NCBI RefSeq assembly: GCF_030272615.1
Contig: NC_081408.1
Span: 608,600,173-608,664,172, forward strand
DNA: 64,000 nt
Origin: Cryptomeria japonica
Taxonomy: Eukaryota; Streptophyta; Pinopsida; Cupressales; Cupressaceae
Direction of reading: 5' to 3'
Below the pieces are notes generated by a model that was not told the origin of the DNA, ran no database searches, and saw only the letters and a list, made by a program, of their open reading frames with translations. The translations under genes and the position numbers were made by a program. Of the stretch, positions 1 through 10,763 are shown one piece after another; the first letter of the stretch is position 1; the number at the start of each line of letters is the position of its first letter.

Positions 1-232
1 GTTCAAAACTTTGCCTAATAAACAACGTGTCAATTGTTTAATTTCAGAAAAAAATGATAATGAAATAGTTTATATAACCGATAACCCTGTCGTGTAAACA
101 TCTGATTGATTGACTACTGTAAACCGGTTATTGTTTCACACGTAAATAACGGATTGAATGACCACAATACGGCAGCTGTTTGCGATTTGTAGAATAGATT
201 AATATATATCTCACCGTCATGCATGCATTCAG
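1..232. other. 5' edge of window, no gene seen
   Basis: AT-rich sequence upstream of the first readable bHLH exon. In the second bHLH copy the exon encoding the N-terminus ends 118 bases before the equivalent exon. Nothing resembling that exon is seen here, so it is lost, much diverged, or lies left of the window. The stretch ends in a splice acceptor (AG at 231-232). Confidence 0.5.
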
Positions 233-1166
233 GACTCGGAAGACGAGTTTGCCCACATATGCAGAAGACTTGTTTCTCCCAGGAGAAATACTTCATCAAA
301 AACACACAGAGCTACCCACGTTCACAATTTGTCTGAAAAGGTTTTTTTGTTTTTAACTCTTATGTCCTGTATTGATTATAGAGTTATCATGAGTTTAGTG
401 TTTTGTTATGAATATTTATTTAGAGATCTAAGTTTTAGGGTTTATTTATTTCTGAAAACCAGAGGCGAAGGAACAGAATCAATGAGAAAATGAAGGCGCT
501 TCAACTTTTGATTCCTAATTCTCAGAAGGTTAGCTTATTTTCATGGCTTTCATTTCCATAATAGACTGTAGAAGTTTAATGATAGAGGCAGAATCTTTGA
601 ACTAATATGTAAGTTACTACTTATTTCCGCTGTTTGTGACAGACAGACAAAGCTTCCATTCTCGACGAAGCAATCGAGTACATCGAACAGCTTCAACTTC
701 AAGTACAAGTAAGTAGCCTCATTAAACACATGAAGTTTCTACAATCCATTGTTAATGATTTCAAAATTCTACTATCCATCACGGATTATAGATAGCTAGA
801 TATTATAGAGTATGATCCATTATCAAAAAGATATATGCAGTCAAATCTAGAACTTTTGAATTGAAATTGCTCCAAATTTGATTATTCTTGTTCTAAGTTT
901 TCAAAAGATTAACCTCTCCAAATGTGTTGTAGATGCTTTCCTCTGCAAATAAGATGAACCCATCACATATCTGCTCGGCCGATGCAATCCCATGTTTTCA
1001 GATCCCACAGATGTGCATGAACATGAACTTGGGATTCATGAGAATGGGCATAAACATGACCCATTCCCATTTCCATTCGCACTGTAATAATGGGCTCATC
1101 ACAGTGCCACAGGGAGTTCAAGGATTAAAAATTCTACCATGCGCTAATGCAGGAAACAAAGAGTAA
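233..1166 (+). CDS. bHLH transcription factor, SPATULA/ALCATRAZ type, copy 1 (5'-incomplete, 3'-truncated)
   Basis: Four exons (233-340, 463-528, 643-708, 933-1166) have AG/GT borders and join in phase 0, giving 36+22+22+77 residues. They encode a bHLH domain: HVHNLSEK then RRRNRINEKMKALQ (basic region and helix 1), the loop LIPNSQ, then TDKASILDEAIEYIEQLQLQ (helix 2). The His, Glu and Arg that contact E-box DNA in this family are present (H of VHN, E of SEK, R of RRR). The order and the LQLQVQMLS junction match SPATULA/ALCATRAZ/PIF-group nuclear regulators. The last exon is Met/His-rich and ends at TAA, where copy 2 has a Tyr codon (TAT) and runs about 35 residues further. No first exon is visible. 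It may be a truncated duplicate or a decaying pseudogene; family assignment is firm, activity is not. Confidence 0.75.
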
Positions 1167-2680
1167 TTTCAGTGTGTATTTGTCTCTAGAAGATAGTAGA
1201 TCTTCAAATATTTTTTCATCTCTTTAAGCTTTAAATCATTTTTAGACACGTTATTGTTTTATTTTCAATTGCAATAGCAAATCTCTCTTCCAAGCACCGG
1301 ACATGTAAAAGTTGAGATAATTTGTACATGACCAAGCCTACGTATTAAATAAACGAAATCACTTTCTAATAAAAAATAAATAACTAAGACTTCGTTCAAA
1401 ATGCCTTTTCTCTTATACTATGACTTTAGCTGGTCATGAGCATGCCATTAATTACAATTTGTTAGTTAATTTCTGCATATGGAATCTAAAAGCAATCGCA
1501 CTTTACAAACAAAAAAAAATGATTTAATTATCATAAGCAGTTCTGGACAAAGTAAATCCTTAGAAGATGTAATCAAAATAGGTCTTATATGAAGGCGATT
1601 CTCACTAGGCTCTTTCTCGAACTGAAGAGAACGGAAGTGGGTGGTTCACTAGTGATTGGTGCTGTGCCATTCCAACAGGTGGCAGATCAATTGGAATTGG
1701 AATCTTCGAGATGAGTCTAGAAATTGTTCTATCAGTTTTAAATGAGTGAATGAATGTTCTATCAGTTTTAAATGAGTGAATGAATGTTTGAAGTACATCA
1801 AGGCAGGAATATCTATGCAATTCTGATCCATCCAGCTAATCATCATACGGAATTAAAATAATTGAACAAAAATTCTATTGTCTATATTTATTTTGAGTTT
1901 AAAATAATTATAAAAATAACATTTTTATTCCATTTCATTGGTTCAAATTGCGAACAATAAGCATAAAATTCAAATTTTCTTTTCTTTAAATTACAAATTT
2001 CATGCCAAATATCAATGCTATTAAATTCTTGATATGAAATATTTATTATTATAATGCAATAACTAACAGTTGGCAATGTACAATCTGACATGGTTAGTAA
2101 TTTACTACCACGCATCTACTCCTTTGACAGTAATGAAAAGTTGTGTAGATAACTTACCTGCACTACGTACACCTTTCATTTATAGCATTCGAAATGGAAC
2201 GAAATTGGTTTGAGCTTTTTTTTCAATATTATTTTTATTATTTAAATAAAAAACAAAAGGATGCATACTTTGGTGGGGTTTGTGCATTGGAAATTAATAT
2301 AATTGGATTTTGCGAGCCTTTTCAATGACTTTCTCGCAATAAATAATATAGATGGTATTTTTTGTATTTTTTTTTACAAAAGGTGCTAGGAAATCATAGA
2401 CAAGGGTGCCTCTAATGTCCTTTTCCTAGACCAAGACGCTTGGGGTGTCCTTGTCCTAGACAAGGGCACCTACAACATCCTTGTCTGTGAAACTAGGCCC
2501 AAAGTTGAACATGTCAATGCTTATTTCCCACCAATTAGTTCTCAATCATGATGCAGCCTAATTTATGAAATACCTTGAGAACCCTATGTAAGAGCATTCT
2601 TCCAATTCATTTTCTTATCCCAAGCATTCTATCATACCCATATCATCTTCAAGAATTAAGGCAACATTTCATCACAAAAG
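1167..2680. other. AT-rich intergenic stretch
   Basis: I see no gene. It holds one short perfect tandem duplication (listed separately). Around 2385-2500 is a low-copy repetitive text in which phrases such as ccttgtcctagacaagg recur; that text may belong to an unrecognised repeat. Confidence 0.6.
1725..1784. repeat. 30-bp perfect tandem duplication
   Basis: Two adjacent identical 30-base units, each starting tgttctatcag and ending gagtgaatgaa, begin at 1725 and 1755. No gene overlaps it. Confidence 0.9.
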
Positions 2681-2685
2681 GTTGT

Positions 2686-3850
2686 TGTAATTGTGCAAAA
2701 TTGACCCTACAAAGGCAATAACTATGTTCCCTTGAGAGCCAATTTCACAATGTATATTTAGATAGCTCCAACTAGTAAAAATGGTGAAGATGTCTAATTA
2801 GAGAAATTGAAAGAGCAGATACAAAGAGTATTAAGTCTAAATCTAAGTGTCTTGATCAAGGACACCAACGTAGTGCACAAATGTCTAGATGGCATATTGT
2901 AGTCTCATACGGACCGTGAACATAAAGGACTCGAAAACTCAAAAATCCAACTCTATGTTTCATATGACCTGCAAAACCTATGAGTTAGAAACATAATAGC
3001 AAATATAGAGATAAAAGAATAAAATAAATAACAAGATTTAAGGGTTTGAATTAGAGGAACAAAATTAATAATATAACAAATCTCCATGTAGTTGAATGCC
3101 TTCAAGAAACTTGCACACATATTGAAGAGGAAAAATATTTCGGGCTATTTGGAGACTTGCCTCAATCAAGTCCCTATTTTGGTGTTTCCACCTCCACAAT
3201 AGCATGATAGATAGATAGACCAAAAGATAAATAAATGGAATGATAAAATCATCAAATAGATAGGGGATGCGATAAATCCCAAGATGCTCAAAGAAAAGCT
3301 GAATAAATAGATATTACCAGCAAGGCTTGAGAAAGACAAGAGAGATGTAAAGAGTATTGTGAGAGCTTGAGAGTGTTGTAGCAAACTAGAGACTATTGTA
3401 CCAAGAAAGAGAGAGAGAAAGAGAAAGTTGTGAGAGCCAAGACAACAAGAGAGATTGTCTTCAAAATCTAGAGAAGTTGCTTGAAGAACCAAGATAGCCC
3501 ACACGAATGAGAGATATTTATTGAGAGAACCAAGAGAAATTGCATGAGTGAAAGAGATAGGTTTAAATGAGAGAAGGGGAGGGAAAAAGAGGGCTGCCAA
3601 TCCATTTAGAAGATTCTGAGCTATTTGCACCAACCAAAATAGGTGATAAGTGTAAAATTATGCAAAACTGACATTTGAATGTTAAGATGCTATAGGATGA
3701 ATGTGTGGTTCATGGTGCACTAGTTTCCAGACATATCACACTAAAAAATGACAAGCGAAAAGAGAAAAATGTGGCTAATGTAGAACTGAGGCTAAAAGAT
3801 AGATGCTGAAAAGGTTTCCTGAGCATCTATAGCAAACTAGAGACTACTAT

Positions 3851-3912
<62 letters not shown>

Positions 3913-4447
3913 GTGAGAGCCAAGAGAATAAGAGAAATTTTCTCTAGAATCTAAACAACTTTCTTCAAGAATAAAGAAAGCCCACATGAATGAGAGATAT
4001 TTCTTGAGAGAACCAAGAGGGATTACCTAAATGAAAGAGATAGGTTTAAATGAGAGAAGAGGAGGGGAAAAGAGGGCTATCGAACCGTTACAATATTCTA
4101 AGCCATTTTCCACCAACCAAGATAGGTGACAAGTGTTGTAATGTGCAAAACCAACAATTGAATGTTAATATTTCATAGGAAAAATGCACAACACATGGAG
4201 GTCTACATGATGTGCTAGTGTCGATATGAATCATGGTAAAAAATGACGAGTGGCAAGAGAAACACGTGGCTAATGCAAAACTGAAGTTGAAAGATAGCTG
4301 CGAAAATTGTTTCCTGAGCATCTTGAGAGGGAAAAGGCTCATCCAAGGGCTGAAATGATCCTACTCAAATGCTAGGGGAATGGACATTAAAGTAGCTACA
4401 AAAGTGTAGGTGGAATTCTAAAAGGGTATGCAATTTTCTACTCTACA
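2686..4447 (-). repeat. 3' LTR of the Ty3-type element
   Basis: Aligns along its length with 7853-9546. It is longer partly because of an expanded GA microsatellite at 3853-3910. The open frames in it (for example 3166-3633) are LTR sequence read by chance. Confidence 0.85.
3853..3910. repeat. (GA)n microsatellite
   Basis: About 29 uninterrupted GA repeats inside the left LTR. The other LTR has only short GA-rich text at the matching place, so the expansion came after insertion. Confidence 0.95.
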
Positions 4448-5037
4448 TTTTGGCTCGACTTCAGCGGGATTCTCAATCAACATGAATATGCATGCTAAAG
4501 GAAATCTACTAAACAAAAATAACATCATGATGCCAAAAGGATACTGTAGAGGAAGGAGACAAATCTTCGAGCCACGAAAGCATACTCACAAGCTGAAAAC
4601 CTACAAAATAAATGGATTAGACAAATAAATCTGTACGACAACAAGGCTAGAGGGTGAAAATTCCCAAGATGATGGGATTAAATTGAGATAGACAAATAGA
4701 TATTTATACAAGAACATGGATAACACACACATGAAAGCACATAACAAACTAAAATATTTGAGTCAGCAAAGTGAGAGAGACCTCGATGTAAAAGGTTGTT
4801 TCAGTACTATGTGTCATCCTTAAAATACAAGAAACCACACATAGAGGAATTCTAAAAAGGAGAGTAGAATGCAAGGATAAATTTCTTCAAGGAAGAATGC
4901 ACCTAGAAGTCAAAGAAGAAATCGATGTCAAAGAGATAGTACATGACCTAGACACTAAATTGCTTTGTAGCTAGCAATCATGTAGATGATAATTATTAAA
5001 ATCACTGTCTAGCAAGTTGTGTTAAGTTAGGTGATCA

Positions 5038-5270
5038 AAGATAAGTAGGACCAACCCTACTATGAAGGAAGGCCACTACCAAAAGATAAGTAGAACCAAC
5101 CTTGCTATGAAGGAAAGCCACTACCAAAAGATAAGTAGAACCAACCATTCTATGAAGGAAAACCACTACCAAAAGATAAGATGCCTAGTAGAACCAACTT
5201 CTCTTATAAGAGAACCACTACTAATAGAGATAAATAGATTCTATATAGGACCAACCTCACTGTGGAGGGA
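5038..5270. repeat. About 45-bp tandem repeat, 3 clear units plus 2 degraded
   Basis: Units contain aaagataagtag, then accaacc, then ctatgaagg and ccactacc. The first three units are 45 bases and nearly identical; two further units, to about 5270, are diverged and of unequal length. It lies in the 3' part of the Ty3-type element interior, after the coding remnants. Confidence 0.85.
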
Positions 5271-5492
5271 GGCCACTATAGTTAAGATCAATTTTGATAA
5301 GAGACACAAAAGACAAAGATAGATACTTGCCACATCGTGCGACACAAAGATACTCATCACAATGAGAAAGAGATAGACATGCACCAATGTGGGTGAAGAA
5401 GAGATAGGTGCCACCATGGGTGGAAGGTAAGTATAGTAAGAATGCACCAATGACTAGAATATGTAAGAGAATGGGATAGTTAAACCTTGATT

Positions 5493-5960
5493 TCACTTGT
5501 TGTGCAAAGAAGAAGAAGAAGATGCATCAATAGATGAATAATTAATAACACTTGATTGATGAAATTGTATGTTATCCCTCAAGGCCTTATATTCACTTAT
5601 GGAATGGCCAAGCACTTGATGGTATGCATAGAAAGAATTTATTTCTTTATCATCCTTATGAGACTTCTTATGTGTAGGAGGAGGAGAAGTAATCAAGAAG
5701 GCTTTAAGAAGCCTCATCAAAATAAGCTCTTGAATATTATATAAAGGATAAGGAGCAGGTTGCAACCATTTCTCTTATGGATAAAAGCTTGATTGCTCAC
5801 AAGAAGAAAAAGACATAGAAACATTACATAATGGAGGGGATGAAGACAAAGGAGAAGCTTTATAACCTAAACCCATTGAATAAGAGCATAGTTTTGATTC
5901 CAAAGGGACCTTAACTCCTTGACCCATATGCCCAAGATCATTTTCTTTGTATCCATACTT
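5493..5960 (-). pseudogene. G-patch-like segment followed by gag Cys/His-type motif
   Basis: Minus strand, 5960 to 5860, reads KYGYKENDLGHMGQG then SMGLGYKASP. This resembles the glycine-rich G-patch-like segment that follows protease in plant Tat/Athila-type Ty3 elements. After a stop, 5765 to 5493 encodes 90 residues with FYAYHQVLGHSISEYKALRD, the C-YH-GH-C-LR-IQ signature normally at the end of gag. The expected first and last cysteines are Ala and Tyr here, so any metal site is broken. In standard elements this motif comes before protease; here it follows it. The region is degenerate but clearly retroelement-derived. Confidence 0.6.
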
Positions 5961-6429
5961 GGAAGCGATATTGAATCCTCAACCATAATGTGATTGAAAA
6001 TCCTTTAAAGGGGCAAAATCACCTTTAATGGTAAAGCCAATGGTGTTCACATGATCTCGTGATATTGAAGAATAATAATTTTTGATAGTGTGTGTGAATG
6101 ATACTTTTGGAAAGTTAGGTGGATAGGGTTGACTTTATATTCTCCAATGACTGAGCTTGTAAAGTCTACGGAGTTCCAGACATCACCAAGAAATGCATTT
6201 GGTTGAGAAGGAGGATATGGAGTAGGAGTAGACTTAGGACTTTGTATTTTAAGAGGATCTTATTTAGGGACAACCTTGTCATGGGTTTCCTTTTTAGGAG
6301 GATCCATGGGAATAGATGTTGGCATATTAGAAGATAAAGATGAAATATAGCTCTTAAAGGTAGGTGTAACCGGGGCATGACTAGCCATTATGATATGACT
6401 TAATTGCACAACATCAAGATCAGCTTTGA

Positions 6430-6960
6430 TTGTAACCACCTAATTGTTAGCAAAAAAATTAATAGAACTGTGAAGGGTAGAACTAAATGCTCCTGAAGCA
6501 TGAATCTGGGGTCTACCCAAGAGAAGATTATATAGTAGAGGCCCTAGCATAACATGCACCAAGGTTGGAATGGTAACTGGCCCAATCTTTATAGGCAAGA
6601 TAATAGTGCCCAAAGTAGTTTAGCTAGTATTATCAAAAACATGGATGAACATAGAAGATGCAACAACATAATTCAAATCCACTTTAATTTTAGGCAATAG
6701 GTCTATACTAAAAATATTGAGTGTTGAGCCAATATCAATGAGAGTCCATCTAATGCTGACACTATTAACATAAACAATTATCATCGATGGATCTATTTGA
6801 TTTCATACTTCCAAACGCAGGAGTTCATGTGGATAGAATGTATTATTCGATGAATCCACATGAATATTATCTATCAATGCATTTACACCTAAAGGCCCAA
6901 CAAAAGAAGCCAATAAGATCTTCTGAAGATCTTCCTAAAGCATACCTTAATAAACTAGAG
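6430..6960 (-). pseudogene. Retropepsin-like protease remnant (Ty3 type)
   Basis: The minus strand reads RWTLIDIGSTLNIFS (catalytic D-x-G-S in the family usually follows VLID), then GTIILPIKIGPV, then HVMLGPLLYNLLLGRP and QIHASGAFSSTLH. These are the aspartyl-protease core and flap pattern of plant Ty3 elements that carry YNLLLGRPWIH. In-frame stops interrupt it (for example after VFDNTS). Upstream, about 7150-6960, a pre-protease segment includes YDPIEQLCVTLAKISLWDFL. Non-functional. Confidence 0.65.
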
Positions 6961-7174
6961 TAGTTTGAAGAAAATCCCAAAGTGAGATCTTAGCAAGAGT
7001 AACACAAAGTTGCTCAATAGGATCATAATTACTAGGTTTCTAATCTACAGGCTTAGGTGTTTGAGGAAGATCTGGTTGAGAAGATGGTAAAGAAGCATTA
7101 GAGTTATCAACGTTTTTCTTATTTCTATGAATGTTATAAGTGTGGGCTACCATTCTATAAGAAGGAGCCTTAGA

Positions 7175-7513
7175 CTATTTGTATCTCATAAAAAGATCTA
7201 GTGAGCCACTTTTAAAAGGAATACCATAAATCGAAACTATCTTCTTTGGAGAAGGATTAGCTGCAGTCACACAAATTTTTGGTCTCTTAGGTCTTCTAGG
7301 GGTATCAGAGACAACATTAACATTTACAGACTCAGTACAACTTGTAGAAGAATTAGTTGAAGGAGCTTTCTTAACATTAACTTGTGGGAGATCAGATGTG
7401 AGATGAGATTCATTAGTCACTAATGAATCATCCCTAGGAGAGAGTGCATTGGAATGAATAGATGGTAGAGTAAAATTAAGAAAGGTATCAATGATTTCAT
7501 CCTTTTGCAACAT
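7175..7513 (-). pseudogene. Low-complexity upstream reading frame of the Ty3-type element
   Basis: A 112-codon minus-strand frame rich in Ser, Pro, Asn and Lys, with a basic patch (PRRPKRPKI). It sits between the 5' LTR and the protease remnant, where gag would be expected, but I do not recognise a capsid fold. It may be a diverged gag linker or spurious. Confidence 0.3.
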
Positions 7514-7852
7514 AATATCTTATGAGATAGATTAATTTTTACAAGAGGGATCAAAGACATAGAGTGATATAGACAAAGCCAAGTTACTATTTGAGTAATT
7601 TGAGAATAGTAAATTATATTAAAGAAACAATGCATAAAGAGGTCGGCCAAAGGTTAACGTGTCATTTAAAAATTGATGGCATGGAATGGGGTTCGATGCA
7701 GCACCCCAACTTTTTTTTTTTGGAATAAGGGGAAAGATGATAAATTAGTCCTTTTTTTCCTTTAATTTAGGGGTATATTGAAATCTTGAAGCGATGATAA
7801 AGAATGAATTGAAAATAACGTAGAAGTAGTGTTCATGTCAGGTTCACCAAAA

Positions 7853-9546
7853 TGTAATGGTACAAAAGTGACCCTATAAAGGGAATAACTATGTTCCCTT
7901 GAGAAAAAATTTCACAACATACATTCAGATATCTCCAACTAGTGAAATTGGTGGAGATATCTAATTAGAGAAATTGAAAGAGTAGATATAGAGAGTATTC
8001 AATCTAAATCTAAGCGTCTTGGCCAAGGACGCCAGCGCGGTGTGCAAATGTCTGTGCAGCATGTCGTAGTCTAATATGGACCACAGATAGAAAAGACGTA
8101 GAAACACAAAAACCCAACTCAATGTTTTAGATGACCTATGAAAGTGAGGAGTTAGAAATGTAATAGAAAATATAGAGAAAATAATAAAATAAATAACAAT
8201 ATTTAAGAGATTGAATGAGAGGAACAAAATCAATAATACAACAAACATTTGTCCGATTAAATGCCTTCAAAAACCTACACACATACAAAAAAGGAAAACT
8301 GTTTGAGGCTATTTGGAGACTTGCCTCAGTAAAATCCATGTTTTGGTGTTTCCACCTTAGCAACCAAATATATAGATAGATCAAAAGATAAATAGATGGA
8401 ATGGTAAAATGATGAAATAGATAAGGGATATGATAAATCCCAAGATGCTCAAAGACAAGATGAATAGATATATATTACTAGCTAGGCTTGAGAAAGCCAA
8501 GAGAGATGCAAAGAGTATTGTGAGAGATTGAGAGTGTTGTAGCAAACTAGAGACTACTGTAGCAAGAAACAGAGAAAGAGAAATTTGTGAGAGCCAAGAG
8601 AACAATAGACATTGTGTCTAGAATTGAGAGAACTTGCTTGAAGAACTAAGAGAGCCCACATGAATGGGAGATATTTGTTGGGAGAATAAAGAGAGATTGC
8701 ATGAACGAAAGAGATAGATTTAAATGAGAGAAGAGGAGGGGAAAAGAGGGTTGTTGAGCCATTTAGAAGATTTTGAGTCATTTCCATCAACCCAGATAGG
8801 TGACAAGTGTCAAAATGCACAAAACTAACATTTGAATGTTGAGATGTCGTAGTTTGATGAATGTACATTGCGCGATGCACCAGTGTCCAGACAAATCATG
8901 CTAAAAAATGACGAGCGACAAGAGGTACATATGGATAATACAAAATTGAAGTTGAAAGATAGCTGCTAAAAAGTTGTCCTGAGTATCTATAGAAAACTAG
9001 AGACTACTATAGCAAGAAAGAGAGGGAGAGAGAAAGATAAAGTTGTGAGAGCCAAGAGAACAAGAGAGATTGTGTCTAGAATCTAGAGAACTTGCTTGAA
9101 GAACCAAGAGAGACCACATGAATGAGAGAACCAAGAAAAATTGCATGAATGAAAGAGATAGGTTTATATGAGAGAAGAGGAGGGAAAAATAGGGTTGTCG
9201 AGTTGTTTAGAAGATTCTGAGCCATTTCCACTTACCAAGAAAAGTGAAAAGTGTCGAAATACGCAGAACCAACATTTTAATGTTAAGATGCCATAGGATG
9301 AATGTGTGGTGCGCTAATTTCCAGATGAATCACACTAGAAAATGATGAGCAACAAAAGAAGCACATAGCTAATGTAGAACTAAATCTGAAAGATAGCTGC
9401 TGAAAAGGTAACTTGAGCATCATGAGAGGGAAAAGGTTGATGAAATGGCTGAAGTAAGCCTACTCAAATGCTAGGGGAATGGAGGCTAAAGTGGCTACAA
9501 AAGTCTAGGTGGAATTGCAAAGGGGTATGCAATTTTTTACTCTATA
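7853..9546 (-). repeat. 5' LTR of the Ty3-type element
   Basis: Pairs with 2686-4447. On the minus strand it starts TATAGAG (TGTAGAG in the other copy) and ends CATTACA. Confidence 0.85.
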
Positions 9547-9551
9547 GTTGT

Positions 9552-10763
9552 AAAGATTTTTATTGACTAATAACGAAGATAAAATATATTTTTAATAACT
9601 TGTTTTCTATACTTTAATATTATATCAATTCACTATATCTCACACTATAGAAAAAACCTATATATACCAAATGGAGTCTTACTGATATTAAGGAGTCACA
9701 ACCTTATTCCTGATTTAGATGGGTCACAAAATTAATAGGTGAGGAATCTCATATTACAATAGAGCCAATTAAATGATCTAAAATGTGGGGAAATGGAATC
9801 TAGACTAAGAATGCAAACTAGGAATCATTTCCAAATTCTTTCATTAAGGAGGAAGATATTAGGCTCAACTTCTCTCCTCTAGGAGAGATAAGAACTATGA
9901 TTGATTTTTTCCAAATTGAATGTTGATTAGATGTGATTGGAATGAGAAATAATGCAAGAAATCTAGGTAAAATGCTAGGAAATTAAAAATATTCAACATA
10001 AGTAGAGAGATACAAAAATAAATTTCTAAAAAGAAGTACGGAATTAGAAATAATATATAGAAAGAAACCCATCACTAAAATCTAAGCCTAAAAATGTTGG
10101 AGTAGTGTGCTAGGGTATATGTAGGATCATGGGGGGGAAAAAAGTGACGATATTCTAATTAAAGTCTTGATTGATAGGCTGATTGAAAAATATTTATATC
10201 TTTCAAACAGTATCACATTTTTTAAATTTGAAACATGTATCACATTCTATGTTTTGTTTACTATGGGTTTAAAGAAGAAAAAATAATTTTCATAATGTAT
10301 TGACCAAGTTATGGTGGTAAAACATACACATTTTTATATTTTTAAAAAGCTACAGTAAAAAAATTATAATTATTTATTTATTTGAAATAAAATACAAAAA
10401 AATATGTTTCACATCAGGACATGAGCCTTCTACTTATATCTAAAATATTTTAAAAATTATTATGATTTTATTTTGGTTAGGTTGGTCAGAGAGACACCTG
10501 CTTCTTATCTTTTTCTTGAAATTCTAGTACCACAACATTGAAATTTCAAATTTTCGTCAAATAGATTTTTTTATTTTTTTTCAAAAAATAACTAGTACCT
10601 TAGAAACTACATTTACTTCACTAAAAATTATATTCTTACATATTTTTGAAATAATTTTGGGAACTTATTGAAATTTTTACATCAAGTTGCCTTACTCTAT
10701 TTTTCTTATTTTCATTGCCACTTAAGGGCTTGTTTGGCCCACCATGATCTTGCACATACCTGT
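9552..10763. other. AT-rich intergenic stretch
   Basis: No coding, RNA or repeat structure recognised. Long A/T runs and short palindromes only. Confidence 0.5.

Larger units (their letters stand above)
2686..9546 (-). mobile_element. Non-autonomous Ty3-type LTR retrotransposon (gag/protease only)
   Basis: Two long direct repeats (2686-4447 and 7853-9546) bound a 3.4-kb interior. Both repeats begin TG on the plus strand; the ends are TCTACA and TCTATA. The flanking bases are the same on both sides, GTTGT at 2681-2685 and 9547-9551, a 5-bp target-site duplication that fixes the limits. Coding remnants read on the minus strand, so the right repeat is the 5' LTR. The interior encodes a retropepsin-like region, a G-patch-like region and a gag-type Cys/His motif, all with stops. 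No reverse transcriptase, RNase H or integrase is seen. The LTRs differ at many sites, so the insertion is old. On the minus strand the interior starts TTTTGGTGAACC, which has a TGG primer-site start but no tRNA match I can name. Confidence 0.85.

Noticed and set aside
3166-3633. 155-codon minus-strand frame
   Set aside because: It lies wholly in an LTR, has low-complexity hydrophobic text, and the matching frame in the other LTR is broken differently.
5038-5270. CRISPR-like array
   Set aside because: Units are contiguous with no unique spacers; this is a simple tandem repeat in a plant retroelement.
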